This document shows, in pieces, positions 7,941 to 14,895 of a stretch of 24,402 nt of DNA. Source of the DNA: a virus; the IMG/VR virus record IMGVR_UViG_3300031649_000051, positions 1 through 24,402 of that record; one strand, written 5' to 3'. The notes beneath the pieces are model-generated. The model was not told the origin of the DNA, searched no databases, and saw only the letters and a list, made by a program, of their open reading frames with translations. Positions within the stretch are counted from its first letter, which is position 1; every line of letters begins with the position of its first letter. The position numbers were made by a program, and so were the translations under genes.

Positions 7941-8146
7941 TTGCAAGTCCGTTCAAAAATGGTTTGACAGGCAATACAGCGAATTGCGTAGGGCGCTGCC
8001 AGACGCCTTTCGCGGGGGATGGGTTCGCCACAATCTTCACAATCGTCTTGGCCCGCGCCCTGCACTTGCGCGCTCGCCAGGTACAGGGCCTGGTCGCGGC
8101 GCGACTGTGCAAGGTCGCTGGCTTGTTCTAGAAACTTTTCGTCCAC
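7937..8146 (-). CDS. DksA/TraR-type C4 zinc-finger protein
   Basis: A 69-aa protein with CEDCGEPIPRERRLAAPYAI, then RCIACQ: cysteines at 36, 39, 57 and 60 form the C4 zinc finger typical of TraR/DksA proteins, preceded by a helix with acidic residues. Plasmid TraR binds the RNA polymerase secondary channel and acts without ppGpp; phage versions are common in lysis cassettes of Mu- and P2-like phages. The GTG start at 8146 overlaps the 3' end of Rz1. It may retune host transcription late in infection. Family assignment is firm, the role is inferred. Confidence 0.86.
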   Translation of the reverse strand: MDEKFLEQASDLAQSRRDQALYLASAQVQGAGQDDCEDCGEPIPRERRLAAPYAIRCIACQTIFERTCK

Positions 8147-8412
8147 TGCGTACAGCCTTTGGTATCGACTTCAAGGAATGCCAGCAGGCCGCACATCTGC
8201 GCGGCCAGTTGGTGGTAGGCCTTCGCCACCGCCTGGTGGTTGCGCTCCAGGTCCGGCACCTGGCCCGACTTCGCCAGCGGCAGAGGTGGCGGCACCACGG
8301 TCAGGTTCGCGGGGGGCGGCACCGGGATCGGCTCCGCCGAGATTGGCGGAATTCCAGCGGCGCAAGCGCTCAGCAGGCAGCACGCAGCTGTCCACAGGAT
8401 CAGGTTTTTCAT
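8128..8412 (-). CDS. Rz1-like outer-membrane spanin lipoprotein (overlapping Rz)
   Basis: A 94-aa protein whose signal peptide ends in LLSAC, a lipobox with the lipidated cysteine at residue 17, followed by a proline-rich segment (IPVPPPANLTVVPPPLPL). This is the standard Rz1 design: lipoprotein in the inner leaflet of the outer membrane that binds Rz across the periplasm and drives outer-membrane fusion in the last step of lysis. It overlaps the Rz gene for 242 bp in another frame, as in lambda. The C-terminal tail (HQAVAKAYHQLAAQMCGLLA...) is longer than in the shortest Rz1 proteins. Confidence 0.85.
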   Translation of the reverse strand: MKNLILWTAACCLLSACAAGIPPISAEPIPVPPPANLTVVPPPLPLAKSGQVPDLERNHQAVAKAYHQLAAQMCGLLAFLEVDTKGCTQWTKSF

Positions 8413-8677
8413 CGGAGGCCTCTCGGGCTAGTTGGTCGAAAACGGTGTCGATGGCCTGGCGCGCGGCTTCGCGCTGCTGGCCGGTGGCGCCCGCGCGGGC
8501 GATGTCGGTTTTGGCCTTGGCCTTCACCTTCACCTCGGCCTTTTGAATACCCTTGGCCTGGGTGACTTCACACTCCGCCTTGCCTGCGCGAAAGCCCATT
8601 TGGTGGACGCCATACAACGCGGCCAGCAGGGCCGCCACGAGCAGCAGCACAAGGGCTAGCTTGGCTTCTGCTTTCAT
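8171..8677 (-). CDS. Rz-like inner-membrane spanin
   Basis: A 168-aa protein with an N-terminal signal-anchor (LALVLLLVAALLAALYGVHQ), then a Lys/Ala/Glu-rich helical region likely to form a coiled coil in the periplasm, and SCVLPAERLRRWNSAN, an element common near the end of Rz proteins. The remaining 55 residues are Gly/Pro/Ala-rich, probably because this part also encodes Rz1 in the other frame. ATG overlaps the transglycosylase stop (ATGA). Works with Rz1 to disrupt the outer membrane after the cell wall is cut. Confidence 0.82.
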   Translation of the reverse strand: MKAEAKLALVLLLVAALLAALYGVHQMGFRAGKAECEVTQAKGIQKAEVKVKAKAKTDIARAGATGQQREAARQAIDTVFDQLAREASDEKPDPVDSCVLPAERLRRWNSANLGGADPGAAPREPDRGAATSAAGEVGPGAGPGAQPPGGGEGLPPTGRADVRPAGIP

Positions 8678-9435
8678 GGATTGCCCCCGGTAGCATCAGC
8701 TACACCGGTGTTTGGCCCGCCTGGATCAACGCTGGTGCACGAGCCCGGCCCCCACCCCAAATAGAGCGGCTCGAACGTCAGCAGGATCACGGCGGGATAG
8801 TGGGCGTTTTCGCGCTGGCTCGCAGGCGTGACACCGGGGTTGATGTCGCAAGTGCGGCCCATGCACAGGCCAGGCGCGGCGCTGAGCTTTTGCCGCTTGT
8901 AGACCCAGCCCAGGCCGCCGTTGTAGGCACTGAGCGCGAAGGCCATGCGGTCGCAATCGCTCTCGGCCTTGATGCGCAGCCACAACCATTGGTCGTAGAC
9001 CACCAGGGCGCGCATGGCCCATGTCGGGTTCAGGGGCGCTCGCTCGGCCAGGTCTGGCGACATGCCGCCGATCCATTGGGCCGTGGCGGGCATGAACTGG
9101 GTGAGGCCGACCGCCCCCACCGGGCTACGGGCATCGGCGCGCCAACGGCTTTCTTGGTGGATTTGCGCGGCGAAGGTGGCGACGGGTGCCTGCAAGCCCC
9201 AGACGCGCTGTGCCTCGCGCTTGAGGGTGCGCTTGTGCTGCTGGGCCTGGGGCGGGATTTCGGCGGCGTAGGCCTGGCCCGCGAACACGCTGTACGACAC
9301 GACCAGCAGCAGGAGGGTCAGCAGGACGGCACCGATGAACCGAAACTCCGAGCGCATCAGCTCGGCTTCGGTGCGGTGGTAGTCCTCCAAGCCTTGCAGT
9401 TGCTCGGGCGTGGGGATGCCGGGCGGGGGATTCAT
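8674..9435 (-). CDS. Phage lytic transglycosylase endolysin (SLT domain, membrane-anchored)
   Basis: A 253-aa muralytic enzyme. A transmembrane or releasable signal-anchor segment lies at about 33-52 (IGAVLLTLLLLVVSYSVF). The SLT domain follows: IHQESRWRADARSPVGAVGL at 92-111, with catalytic Glu95, then TQFMP, and LSAYNGGLGWVYK at 168-180. It cleaves the MurNAc-GlcNAc bond of peptidoglycan with 1,6-anhydro product formation. The N-terminal anchor suggests an export route not fully dependent on holin pores. Start overlaps the previous gene's stop (ATGA), with Rz and Rz1 following, giving a complete lysis cassette. Confidence 0.9.
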   Translation of the reverse strand: MNPPPGIPTPEQLQGLEDYHRTEAELMRSEFRFIGAVLLTLLLLVVSYSVFAGQAYAAEIPPQAQQHKRTLKREAQRVWGLQAPVATFAAQIHQESRWRADARSPVGAVGLTQFMPATAQWIGGMSPDLAERAPLNPTWAMRALVVYDQWLWLRIKAESDCDRMAFALSAYNGGLGWVYKRQKLSAAPGLCMGRTCDINPGVTPASQRENAHYPAVILLTFEPLYLGWGPGSCTSVDPGGPNTGVADATGGNP

Positions 9436-9794
9436 GCGCCCAGGCCCACGCAGATCAGCGCGGCGGCAACGATGATGGCGCGGCGGATCATGGCCATGCC
9501 GTAGTCGCGCCCCGAGACCAGTTCGGCCGTGGCGAACTCTTCGACCGGCGCGCCCTCGGGCGCCTTGTCTACTTCTTCCAGCTCGGGCAGCAGGTATTCA
9601 TGCGGCCGGTCGTAGGGGAACAGAGCCCGGTCAAGCCAGTAGCCGCCCCAGCCACCGAGGGACAGCAGGTGCGCCTTGTACAGCGACACGGCGATCAGGT
9701 TGCCGGGGAACTTGGCTTGCACGAAGAGCGCGATGGCCGAGAGCAGGATTGATGCGATGAGCCAGGGAAGAAGGCGAGTGAGGTTGCGCGACAT
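9432..9794 (-). CDS. Small membrane protein, probable holin
   Basis: A 120-aa protein with hydrophobic segments at about 10-27 (PWLIASILLSAIALFVQA), 32-50 (NLIAVSLYKAHLLSLGGWGG) and a C-terminal one (RRAIIVAAALICVGLGA), with a hydrophilic acidic loop between the second and third. Being the first gene of the operon and coupled by ATGA to the endolysin supports a holin role, which would be to permeabilise the inner membrane at lysis time. The sequence itself does not prove it; another lysis-timing or superinfection membrane protein is possible. Confidence 0.65.
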   Translation of the reverse strand: MSRNLTRLLPWLIASILLSAIALFVQAKFPGNLIAVSLYKAHLLSLGGWGGYWLDRALFPYDRPHEYLLPELEEVDKAPEGAPVEEFATAELVSGRDYGMAMIRRAIIVAAALICVGLGA

Positions 9795-9811
9795 GGGCTA
9801 ACTCCAGAAAT

Positions 9812-9838
9812 GAAAAAGGGCTTCTGAGAAGAAGCCCT
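9812..9838 (-). terminator. Rho-independent terminator after the repressor/exported-protein unit
   Basis: On the minus strand AGGGCTTCT-TCTC-AGAAGCCCT makes a perfect 9-bp stem with a 4-nt loop and continues directly into TTTTC. It follows the 90-aa gene (9896-10168) and precedes the lysis operon. It also lies downstream of the predicted late promoter at 9847-9883, so late transcripts must pass it. Confidence 0.85.
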
Positions 9839-9846
9839 AATGTCTG

Positions 9847-9883
9847 GAATTAGCGGGGTTGGGTCATGGTGAAGTGTTTCACC
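9847..9883 (-). promoter_or_regulatory. Late promoter element for the lysis/packaging operon (Plys-like), palindrome GGTGAA-N4-TTCACC
   Basis: Read on the minus strand, a perfect inverted repeat GGTGAA-ACAC-TTCACC (9868-9883) is followed by ATGACCCAAC and CGCT. The same 37-bp block occurs on the plus strand at 19984-20020 with 28/37 identities, ahead of the protease/capsid operon. Two copies, each upstream of a late operon and each pointing at it, suggest binding by the Mor/C-like activator encoded at 19286-19822, by analogy with Mu C sites at Plys and PI. No convincing -35 hexamer is present, as expected for an activator-dependent promoter. Repressor binding is the alternative. Confidence 0.65.
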
Positions 9884-9895
9884 GTCGGGCCGGTT

Positions 9896-10168
9896 TCAGG
9901 TGTCGTGGTCCTTCGCCGCTTTGCGCACGTAGTCGAGCAGGTCGCCACCGACCACACCGGCTTCGAACTCACGGTAGCCGCGCTGGTGGACGGCCGCGCC
10001 GATGGCGATCAGTTGCCACAGCTCTTGCTCGGTCAGCTTGGGGGCGATTTCCGACAAGCGCAGCGCGTACACGGCCAGCAGGTCGGCCCAGTTCGTGAAC
10101 TCCATCGGCTTGGTCTCGGCCATCATGAGTTGCACCAGGTCGGCGGGCTTGGTTGATGGAAACGCCAT
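9896..10168 (-). CDS. Small acidic protein of unknown function
   Basis: A 90-aa protein (MAFPSTKPADLVQLMMAETK...) with no recognised domain; it appears all-helical and ends in an acidic/basic tail (DYVRKAAKDHDT). The ATG at 10168 is chosen because GGGAG lies seven bases upstream; an in-phase extension to 10309 overlaps the upstream gene. It has no signal peptide, unlike its two neighbours. It is the last gene before the intrinsic terminator at 9812-9838 and is therefore most likely part of the unit that starts with the repressor. Confidence 0.75.
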   Translation of the reverse strand: MAFPSTKPADLVQLMMAETKPMEFTNWADLLAVYALRLSEIAPKLTEQELWQLIAIGAAVHQRGYREFEAGVVGGDLLDYVRKAAKDHDT

Positions 10169-10182
10169 GGTTGTCTCCCGAG

Positions 10183-10722
10183 TTAGTAACTGCCCCAGCT
10201 CACCACCACACCATTCATGACGTGGAAGTAGGCGCCCGCGCCCTGGTAGGTGCTCACCACGCCATCGGCCCGGTTGATCTGAGCCGTGAGCCTCACAGCG
10301 GTGACACATACCTTCACGCGTTCAATGTGCATGCCCACGCGGGGTGACTTGTAGTCGTCGCCGCACCGTTCCTTGGTGGCGGCCAGGACGGCTGCGGCTT
10401 TATCTGCAGCTCGGCGATCAGCCGCGGCTTGCGCTCGGTCTTCCGCCGCCATGCGTTTTTCGATTGCATCCCTTCTTTCCGCTTGCTCCGCCAGTTGCTT
10501 CTTACGCGCGGCGGCCCGCTCGGCTTGTTCTTCTTCCTGTGCCTCTCGCTGCGCCTGCCGCCGTTCATCCGCATCTTGCGCGGGTGTGCGGTACATCGAG
10601 CAGCCCGCTCCACGGCACATCCCATTGCTGAACTGCTGCGCGAATGCGGGGGCCATGACGCCGAGCAGCAGTGCAGCCGCCCACCTTGCCAAGATGGCTT
10701 TGTTCCATACAAGTTGCGGCAT
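10183..10722 (-). CDS. Exported protein with coiled coil and possible BamE/SmpA-like C-terminal domain
   Basis: A 179-aa protein with a signal peptide (basic N-terminus, AILARWAAALLLGVMAPAFA, cleavage likely after AFA). Next come a Cys-containing segment (MCRGAGCSMYRTP), an Ala/Glu/Arg/Gln-rich helix of about 65 residues likely to form a coiled coil, and a C-terminal module CGDDYKSPRVGMHIERVKVC, then DGVVSTYQG and YFHVMNGVVVSWG. The pattern GM...V ... NG.V is reminiscent of SmpA/BamE-type periplasmic domains; this is inference. It probably acts in the periplasm or envelope and may be made in the lysogen, since it lies downstream of the repressor on the same strand. Confidence 0.78.
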   Translation of the reverse strand: MPQLVWNKAILARWAAALLLGVMAPAFAQQFSNGMCRGAGCSMYRTPAQDADERRQAQREAQEEEQAERAAARKKQLAEQAERRDAIEKRMAAEDRAQAAADRRAADKAAAVLAATKERCGDDYKSPRVGMHIERVKVCVTAVRLTAQINRADGVVSTYQGAGAYFHVMNGVVVSWGSY

Positions 10723-10725
10723 CGG

Positions 10726-11088
10726 TCAGCCTTTCGAGTTCGCGCACTGTGCGGCGTACATCCGGTATTTGGTGTTCAGCTCATTCCAGTATTTCAGGTG
10801 CCGCGCGGCCTCGGCCTGGGACTGCGCCTCCCATTGCATTTCGATGTTGATGGGCATGGCGCGAAGCATGCCCGATGCGTCGAAACAACCCGTATCCGCT
10901 GGGCCGGCTGCAACCTGTGCATTGAGGCTTTCAGCCTGGGCGCGCAGGTCGCGCAAGCGGGCCTTGTCCGCGGACTGCCGCACGGTTTCGAACTGCTCAT
11001 GCAGAGCGTCCATTTTTTTCGCCACGGGCGGGGCGGCATGGGCCGAAAACGAAGCGATGAGGATTGCTGCTATGGCGATGGTTTTCAT
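10726..11088 (-). CDS. Exported helical protein of unknown function
   Basis: A 120-aa protein with a clear Sec signal peptide (MKTIAIAAILIASFSAHA, cleavage after AHA). The mature part is mostly helical (KKMDALHEQFETVRQSADKA) with two cysteines (DTGCFDASG and YAAQCANS) that may form a disulfide. No family recognised. It starts 6 bp downstream of the repressor stop, so the two are almost certainly on one transcript. Its stop is 3 bp before the next start. Together with the neighbouring exported protein it is a candidate for an envelope-directed lysogenic function such as superinfection exclusion. Confidence 0.78.
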   Translation of the reverse strand: MKTIAIAAILIASFSAHAAPPVAKKMDALHEQFETVRQSADKARLRDLRAQAESLNAQVAAGPADTGCFDASGMLRAMPINIEMQWEAQSQAEAARHLKYWNELNTKYRMYAAQCANSKG

Positions 11089-11094
11089 GTGTGT

Positions 11095-11727
11095 TTACCA
11101 CTCGTGAGTTGAAGCCCGGACCCGGCCGACGATGGACACGCTGTCCGTCTTCGCCAAATCGATATCGTAAGTTGGGTAGTCCGAATTCGCGCTGCTCACG
11201 CGCAGCAAACCTTCGGGCAAAAGCTGGCAGTACTTCACGAGCAGCTCGTCTCCCTGCAGCAGCACATAGGCGCGCCCGCTCTTGGGCAGGGTGTCGCTGA
11301 TGTCCACCAGCACCTTGTCGCCGTCGCTCAGCCTGGGCTGCATGGACTCGCCCACCACATCGATCACGCGCAGGTTGGTCGGTGACAGGCGCTTGCTGGC
11401 GAGCCACTTGCGGCTGAAGGCCAGACCGTCGATTTCTTCGTGGTCGCCATTCAACGCGCCAGGGCCGGCGCTGGCTGCTACCGCGTGCGAGGCGATCACC
11501 ACGAAGTCGCCATCGTTGCCGCCCATCTTTACGCCGGTGATCACGTAGTTCACGTCCATGCCGGCTTCGTGGGCGCGCTTCAGGTATTCGGCATCCGGTG
11601 CGCGGTCGCCAGATTCGTAGTTGAACTGCGTGGTTCGACTCACCCCGCACAGGACGCCGAAGTCCGTGGGGGCAATGCGCAGCCGCGTGCGTTCCGCTTT
11701 GAGACGTTCTCCCATTTCGACGTTCAC
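11095..11727 (-). CDS. Prophage repressor, XRE HTH plus LexA/CI-type S24 autopeptidase
   Basis: A 210-aa CI-like master repressor. Residues 5-60 form an XRE helix-turn-helix (LKAERTRLRIAPTDFGVLCG, then VSRTTQFNYESG). The C-terminal S24 domain has Ser128 in VVGESMQPRLSDGDKVLVD and Lys165 in DELLVKY, 37 residues apart exactly as in LexA (119/156), and an Ala87-Gly88 cleavage-site candidate in AASAGPG. RecA-stimulated self-cleavage, hence SOS induction, is therefore predicted; this differs from Mu, whose repressor is not of the LexA type. The GTG start at 11727 has GGGAG nine bases upstream; ATG at 11715 is an alternative. It faces the early operon across the control region. Confidence 0.92.
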   Translation of the reverse strand: MNVEMGERLKAERTRLRIAPTDFGVLCGVSRTTQFNYESGDRAPDAEYLKRAHEAGMDVNYVITGVKMGGNDGDFVVIASHAVAASAGPGALNGDHEEIDGLAFSRKWLASKRLSPTNLRVIDVVGESMQPRLSDGDKVLVDISDTLPKSGRAYVLLQGDELLVKYCQLLPEGLLRVSSANSDYPTYDIDLAKTDSVSIVGRVRASTHEW

Positions 11728-11934
11728 AGACGTGTACTCCCGTGTTGCATTTTTGGTTCACGGTCAATTCACGGTGAATCCAAGGCGTGGAATATACGTT
11801 CAACAACGCGGACTCGTAAGGGAAAACTCCTACAAAAGGTGAACGCTTCGTCTCAATTTGCAACCAAATTCCCGAAATCTGTACTTTCTTCTTGCAAGTA
11901 CCGTTTTGTGGACTCATAATCCATCACAGTTCAA
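11722..11934. promoter_or_regulatory. Repressor operator cluster and divergent control region
   Basis: The intergenic stretch 11728-11966 carries GTTCA-type half-sites: GTTCAC at 11722, GTTCACGG at 11756, ATTCACGG at 11767, GTTCA at 11798, inverted GTTCACC (as GGTGAAC) at 11838, and GTTCA at 11930. TTCACGGT is directly repeated at 11757-11764 and 11768-11775, one helical turn apart, and ATTCACGGTGAAT (11767-11779) is a perfect odd-length palindrome. A minus-strand -10 candidate TATATT (11796-11791) may serve the repressor gene, with a weak -35. Repressor binding here would turn off early transcription and tune its own. Confidence 0.6.
11892..11920 (+). promoter_or_regulatory. Early promoter (sigma-70 type), rightward
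   Basis: TTGCAA (11892-11897), a 17-bp spacer and CATAAT (11915-11920) make a good sigma-70 promoter. Transcription would start near 11927, about 40 bases before the first early gene, and a GTTCA half-site at 11930 overlaps the start region. It points into the transposition operon and lies inside the operator cluster. Confidence 0.7.
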
Positions 11935-11966
11935 TAACTGGCATTGCACAGTCAACGGAGATACAG

Positions 11967-12173
11967 ATGGGAAACAGCAAACCGCGCGCCGAAGCCGCTG
12001 GAATCAGCCCCGATTCCGCCAAGCAAGCCCTTTACGCGAAGGGCATCACCCTGAAGGAATTCGCAACCCGCCACGGCTTCAAGTACCGCACCGTGAGCGA
12101 GGTGGTGCGTGGCGTCAACAAAGGTCTGTACGGCGAGGGCCACAAGGTCGCCGTGAAGTTGGGCATCAAGTGA
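11967..12173 (+). CDS. Ner/BcepMu gp16-like DNA-binding protein
   Basis: A 68-aa protein whose centre (GITLKEFATRHGFKYRTVSE, then VVRGVNKGLYGEGHKVAVKL) is a helix-turn-helix typical of the BcepMu gp16 family of phage-associated proteins. As first gene of the early operon next to the repressor it occupies the position of Ner/Cro, which limits early and repressor transcription during lytic growth. ATG at 11967 is preceded by GGAG; an upstream in-phase ATG at 11892 coincides with the promoter and is rejected. Confidence 0.85.
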   Translation: MGNSKPRAEAAGISPDSAKQALYAKGITLKEFATRHGFKYRTVSEVVRGVNKGLYGEGHKVAVKLGIK

Positions 12174-12187
12174 AGAAAGAAACCGAA

Positions 12188-13201
12188 ATGGCAAAGAAAC
12201 AAGCAACTGAAGTGGTCGAGGTCAAAACGGCGAACGTTGTCCGATTTGAGATCAGCGATGAGATCGTGTCGTACGCGGCCCGTCTTGGTGCCGATCTCCG
12301 TGCCCCCCTGGAAGACCGGGCGGACCGCGCAGCCGAACACATGAACCGGTCGCAACGCCACGAACTGGCAACGGGATTGCTGCTCGGGTCTATCAAGGCG
12401 GAATGCGAGCATGGCCAGTTCCTGAGCATGCTTGAAGAGCGGGGTTTCGAAGAGCGCAGCGCTCGCCGTGCGATGCAGTACGCACAGTTCATCCTCTCCC
12501 GTTCAGACGACGAGCGTGAATTCCTCGTGGGTCTGCCGAAGACGAAAGTCATGGCGCTGGCTGGTGCCGATCTGGAGGTCGTGGACGACATCCTGGAAAA
12601 CGCCGATGGCGACATCGCCGTGCTCGGCGTCCGACAGCTTCGCCTGGAACTCCGCCGCCTTCAGGCCGAGAAGACCAATGCCGAAGTGGACCGCGACAAG
12701 GCCGTCGCCGAGCGCGATGGCCTCTCCAAACAACTGCGCAAGCGGCGCCGTGACGAAGAAGACAACGACGGCGTGCCGCTGGTGATCGCCGACGTGCGGG
12801 CCGAAGCCGCCGCCCTGGTGAAGAAGGCCGAGCTGGCGCTCACCAGCCTGTACCCGCTCGGCGTGGAAATGGCCGGCCTGGGCGGGCATGACGAAGCCGG
12901 TGTGTGGGTGCAGCCCAGCATGCGCCTGGCGCTGTCCGGCCTGGTGGCCCTGCGCGTGCAAATGGATGGGCTGATCGGCAGCTACGTGCAGGCCCTGGGC
13001 GACAAGGCCGACAAGCTCAAGAGCCACCCCGACAGCCTGGCCTTTTTGGACGCCAGCGAGATCAAGACCGTGGCCGAGGACTGGGAGCGCCTGACCGCGC
13101 TGCACCAGCACGAAGCTGCCCTGCGTGCCCACGAGCGCGATCAGGCCAAGCCCAAGGGCAAGGGACGCCCGAAGGCAGCGCCTGAAGCGCCCAAGGTCTG
13201 A
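12188..13201 (+). CDS. DUF3102-like early protein with coiled coil
   Basis: A 337-aa protein. Residues 50-115 (RHELATGLLLGSIKAECEHG, QFLSMLEERGFEERSARRAM, QYAQFI) resemble the DUF3102 region: a helical DNA-binding-like segment in which an organism-specific HGQFLxxLE motif is followed by a helix-turn-helix. A charged coiled coil follows (LELRRLQAEKTNAEVDRDKA), then a helical C-terminus ending in a basic Lys/Pro/Arg tail (KPKGKGRPKAAPE). It probably binds DNA and sits just before the transposase, as in other BcepMu-like early operons. Its precise role is unknown. ATG at 12188 is the first start after the gp16-like gene; upstream in-phase sequence is non-coding control DNA. Confidence 0.78.
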   Translation: MAKKQATEVVEVKTANVVRFEISDEIVSYAARLGADLRAPLEDRADRAAEHMNRSQRHELATGLLLGSIKAECEHGQFLSMLEERGFEERSARRAMQYAQFILSRSDDEREFLVGLPKTKVMALAGADLEVVDDILENADGDIAVLGVRQLRLELRRLQAEKTNAEVDRDKAVAERDGLSKQLRKRRRDEEDNDGVPLVIADVRAEAAALVKKAELALTSLYPLGVEMAGLGGHDEAGVWVQPSMRLALSGLVALRVQMDGLIGSYVQALGDKADKLKSHPDSLAFLDASEIKTVAEDWERLTALHQHEAALRAHERDQAKPKGKGRPKAAPEAPKV

Positions 13202-13236
13202 GCCCACCGATCACCCACCCCCCAACAGGTGACCAC

Positions 13237-14895
13237 ATGGGCTCAGTCCTCAAACTTGCGAACGACGTGCGGCAGATGAACGATCTACCCGCAGCGCTGA
13301 ATGCCGACCCCTGGGCGACGGCCAGCGAAGAACAGCGCCGCGTGGCGGGCTTCCGCGAAGCCCTGCTGCAGCCGCTGGCCGACCTGGTGAACCAGGGCAC
13401 CAGCATCAACCGCGCGGCGGGCCTGCTGGTGGCCCAGCTCGCCAACGGCACGGCCGAGATGCGCATCAAGCACATGGCCGCCATGCTGCACGCCGATGGC
13501 GCAATGAGCATGCCCACGGCCAAGCGCTGGCTGTCGGCCTACCTCAAGGGCGGCAAGACCGCGCTGCTACCGAGGCACACCGGCCGCGTGCGGCAGGACT
13601 ACGGCTGGGAAACCCGCGCCGTGGCGCTGTACAACCTGCCGGGCAAGCCAGGTTATGCGGACGTGACTTCAAAGCTGATCCAAGAAGGCTTTGAAGACGT
13701 GACCGAAAGCCGGGTGAAGCGCTACCTGAAGGCGCTGCCGGCCACGCTGGGCAAGCTGAGCCCGGCGCGCATCGGGCCGCACTTGCACCGCCTTACGCGG
13801 CAGAAGTTCCAGCGGCGCAGCCTGGCCGAGGTGCTGGTGGGCGAAATCTACGCAGGCGACGGCCACACGGCCGACTGCTACGTTGCGGACCCGAACACCG
13901 GCAAGCCGTACCGCCCGGAGCTGACTTGCTGGATCGACATCAAGAGCAGTTATCTGGCTGGCTGGTGGCTCAGCGAAAGCGAAAGCACCGAGTCCACCCT
14001 GTTCGCCATGAGCCATGCCATGCGCATGTTCAACCACGTGCCGGCCTGGGTGTATGTGGACCGGGGGCCGGGCTATCGCTCCAAGTTGCTGAGCGAGAAA
14101 GGCACGGGCTTCTATGACCGCTTCGACATCGGCCTGATCGGCGCGCTGCCGGGCAACCCACACGGCAAGGGCTGGATCGAACGCTTCTTCCGCACGGTGC
14201 GGGACAAGCACGACAAGTTCTTCGCCAACGGCACGGTGTACTGCGGCGACGACATGGCGCCCGAGACCAACCGCCGCCTGAGTGCCGACCTGGCGATGGG
14301 CCGGCGCACGCTGCCGAGCCTGAAGAGTTATGTGGACAGCTTCACGGCCTGGCTGGAGCACTACCACGACCAGCCGCAGGACAAGCTGGACGGCCGCACA
14401 CCCGCCCAGGTGTGGGCCGGGCTGCAGCCGGTGCCGGTGGAAAGCGGCATGGACGCCATTGTCCGGCCTCGCGTTGAGCGCACCGTGCGCCGCCAGACGA
14501 TTCAGCACCAGAAGCGCTTCTATTACGCCGAGGCACTCGCACTCTTCGATGGCCAGAAGATGGTGATGGAGTACGACTTGCACCACGACAGCCATGTGTG
14601 GATTTTCGACGGCAAGGGCCGCTTCGTGGCCGAAGCCCGCCTGGTCAACACCATCGGCGTGCTGCCCACCAGCCGCCTCGAAGAAGGCCGTGATCGCCGC
14701 CTGGCCGGACAGCTCAAGCGCCTGGAACGCAAGGTGGACGAAGCCAAGGCACGGCGCAACGACCCGATCACCGCCAGTGACCAGGCCGCAGCCATCGAGT
14801 CCCTGCAGCCACTGCTGCCCCCCGCCCCACCGCCGCCGCCCACCAGCGCGGATGTGATTGACATCGACGTACTGAACTGGAGGAACGACAAGTGA
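13237..14895 (+). CDS. DDE transposase, MuA-like
   Basis: A 552-aa transposase that pairs the phage ends, nicks them and joins them to target DNA for integration and replicative transposition. The catalytic triad is visible: Asp208 in YAGDGHTADC, Asp275 in WVYVDRGPGYRS and Glu315 in NPHGKGWIERFF (D-66-D-39-E spacing). N-terminal helix-turn-helix regions (residues 70-190, MSMPTAKRWLSAYLKGGKTA and later VTESRVKRYLKALP) would bind the end repeats. After the core come a Mu-type beta-barrel region (YDLHHDSHVWIFDGKGRFVA) and a helical tail with a proline run (LLPPAPPPPPTSADV), the part that should contact the MuB-like ATPase. GTG of the ATPase gene overlaps its stop. Confidence 0.95.
   Translation: MGSVLKLANDVRQMNDLPAALNADPWATASEEQRRVAGFREALLQPLADLVNQGTSINRAAGLLVAQLANGTAEMRIKHMAAMLHADGAMSMPTAKRWLSAYLKGGKTALLPRHTGRVRQDYGWETRAVALYNLPGKPGYADVTSKLIQEGFEDVTESRVKRYLKALPATLGKLSPARIGPHLHRLTRQKFQRRSLAEVLVGEIYAGDGHTADCYVADPNTGKPYRPELTCWIDIKSSYLAGWWLSESESTESTLFAMSHAMRMFNHVPAWVYVDRGPGYRSKLLSEKGTGFYDRFDIGLIGALPGNPHGKGWIERFFRTVRDKHDKFFANGTVYCGDDMAPETNRRLSADLAMGRRTLPSLKSYVDSFTAWLEHYHDQPQDKLDGRTPAQVWAGLQPVPVESGMDAIVRPRVERTVRRQTIQHQKRFYYAEALALFDGQKMVMEYDLHHDSHVWIFDGKGRFVAEARLVNTIGVLPTSRLEEGRDRRLAGQLKRLERKVDEAKARRNDPITASDQAAAIESLQPLLPPAPPPPPTSADVIDIDVLNWRNDK

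Noticed and set aside
10314-11917. Alternative frames of 132, 244, 227 and 306 aa over the exported-protein and repressor genes
   Set aside because: They overlap genes with clear signal peptides or S24 motifs and have no domain of their own.
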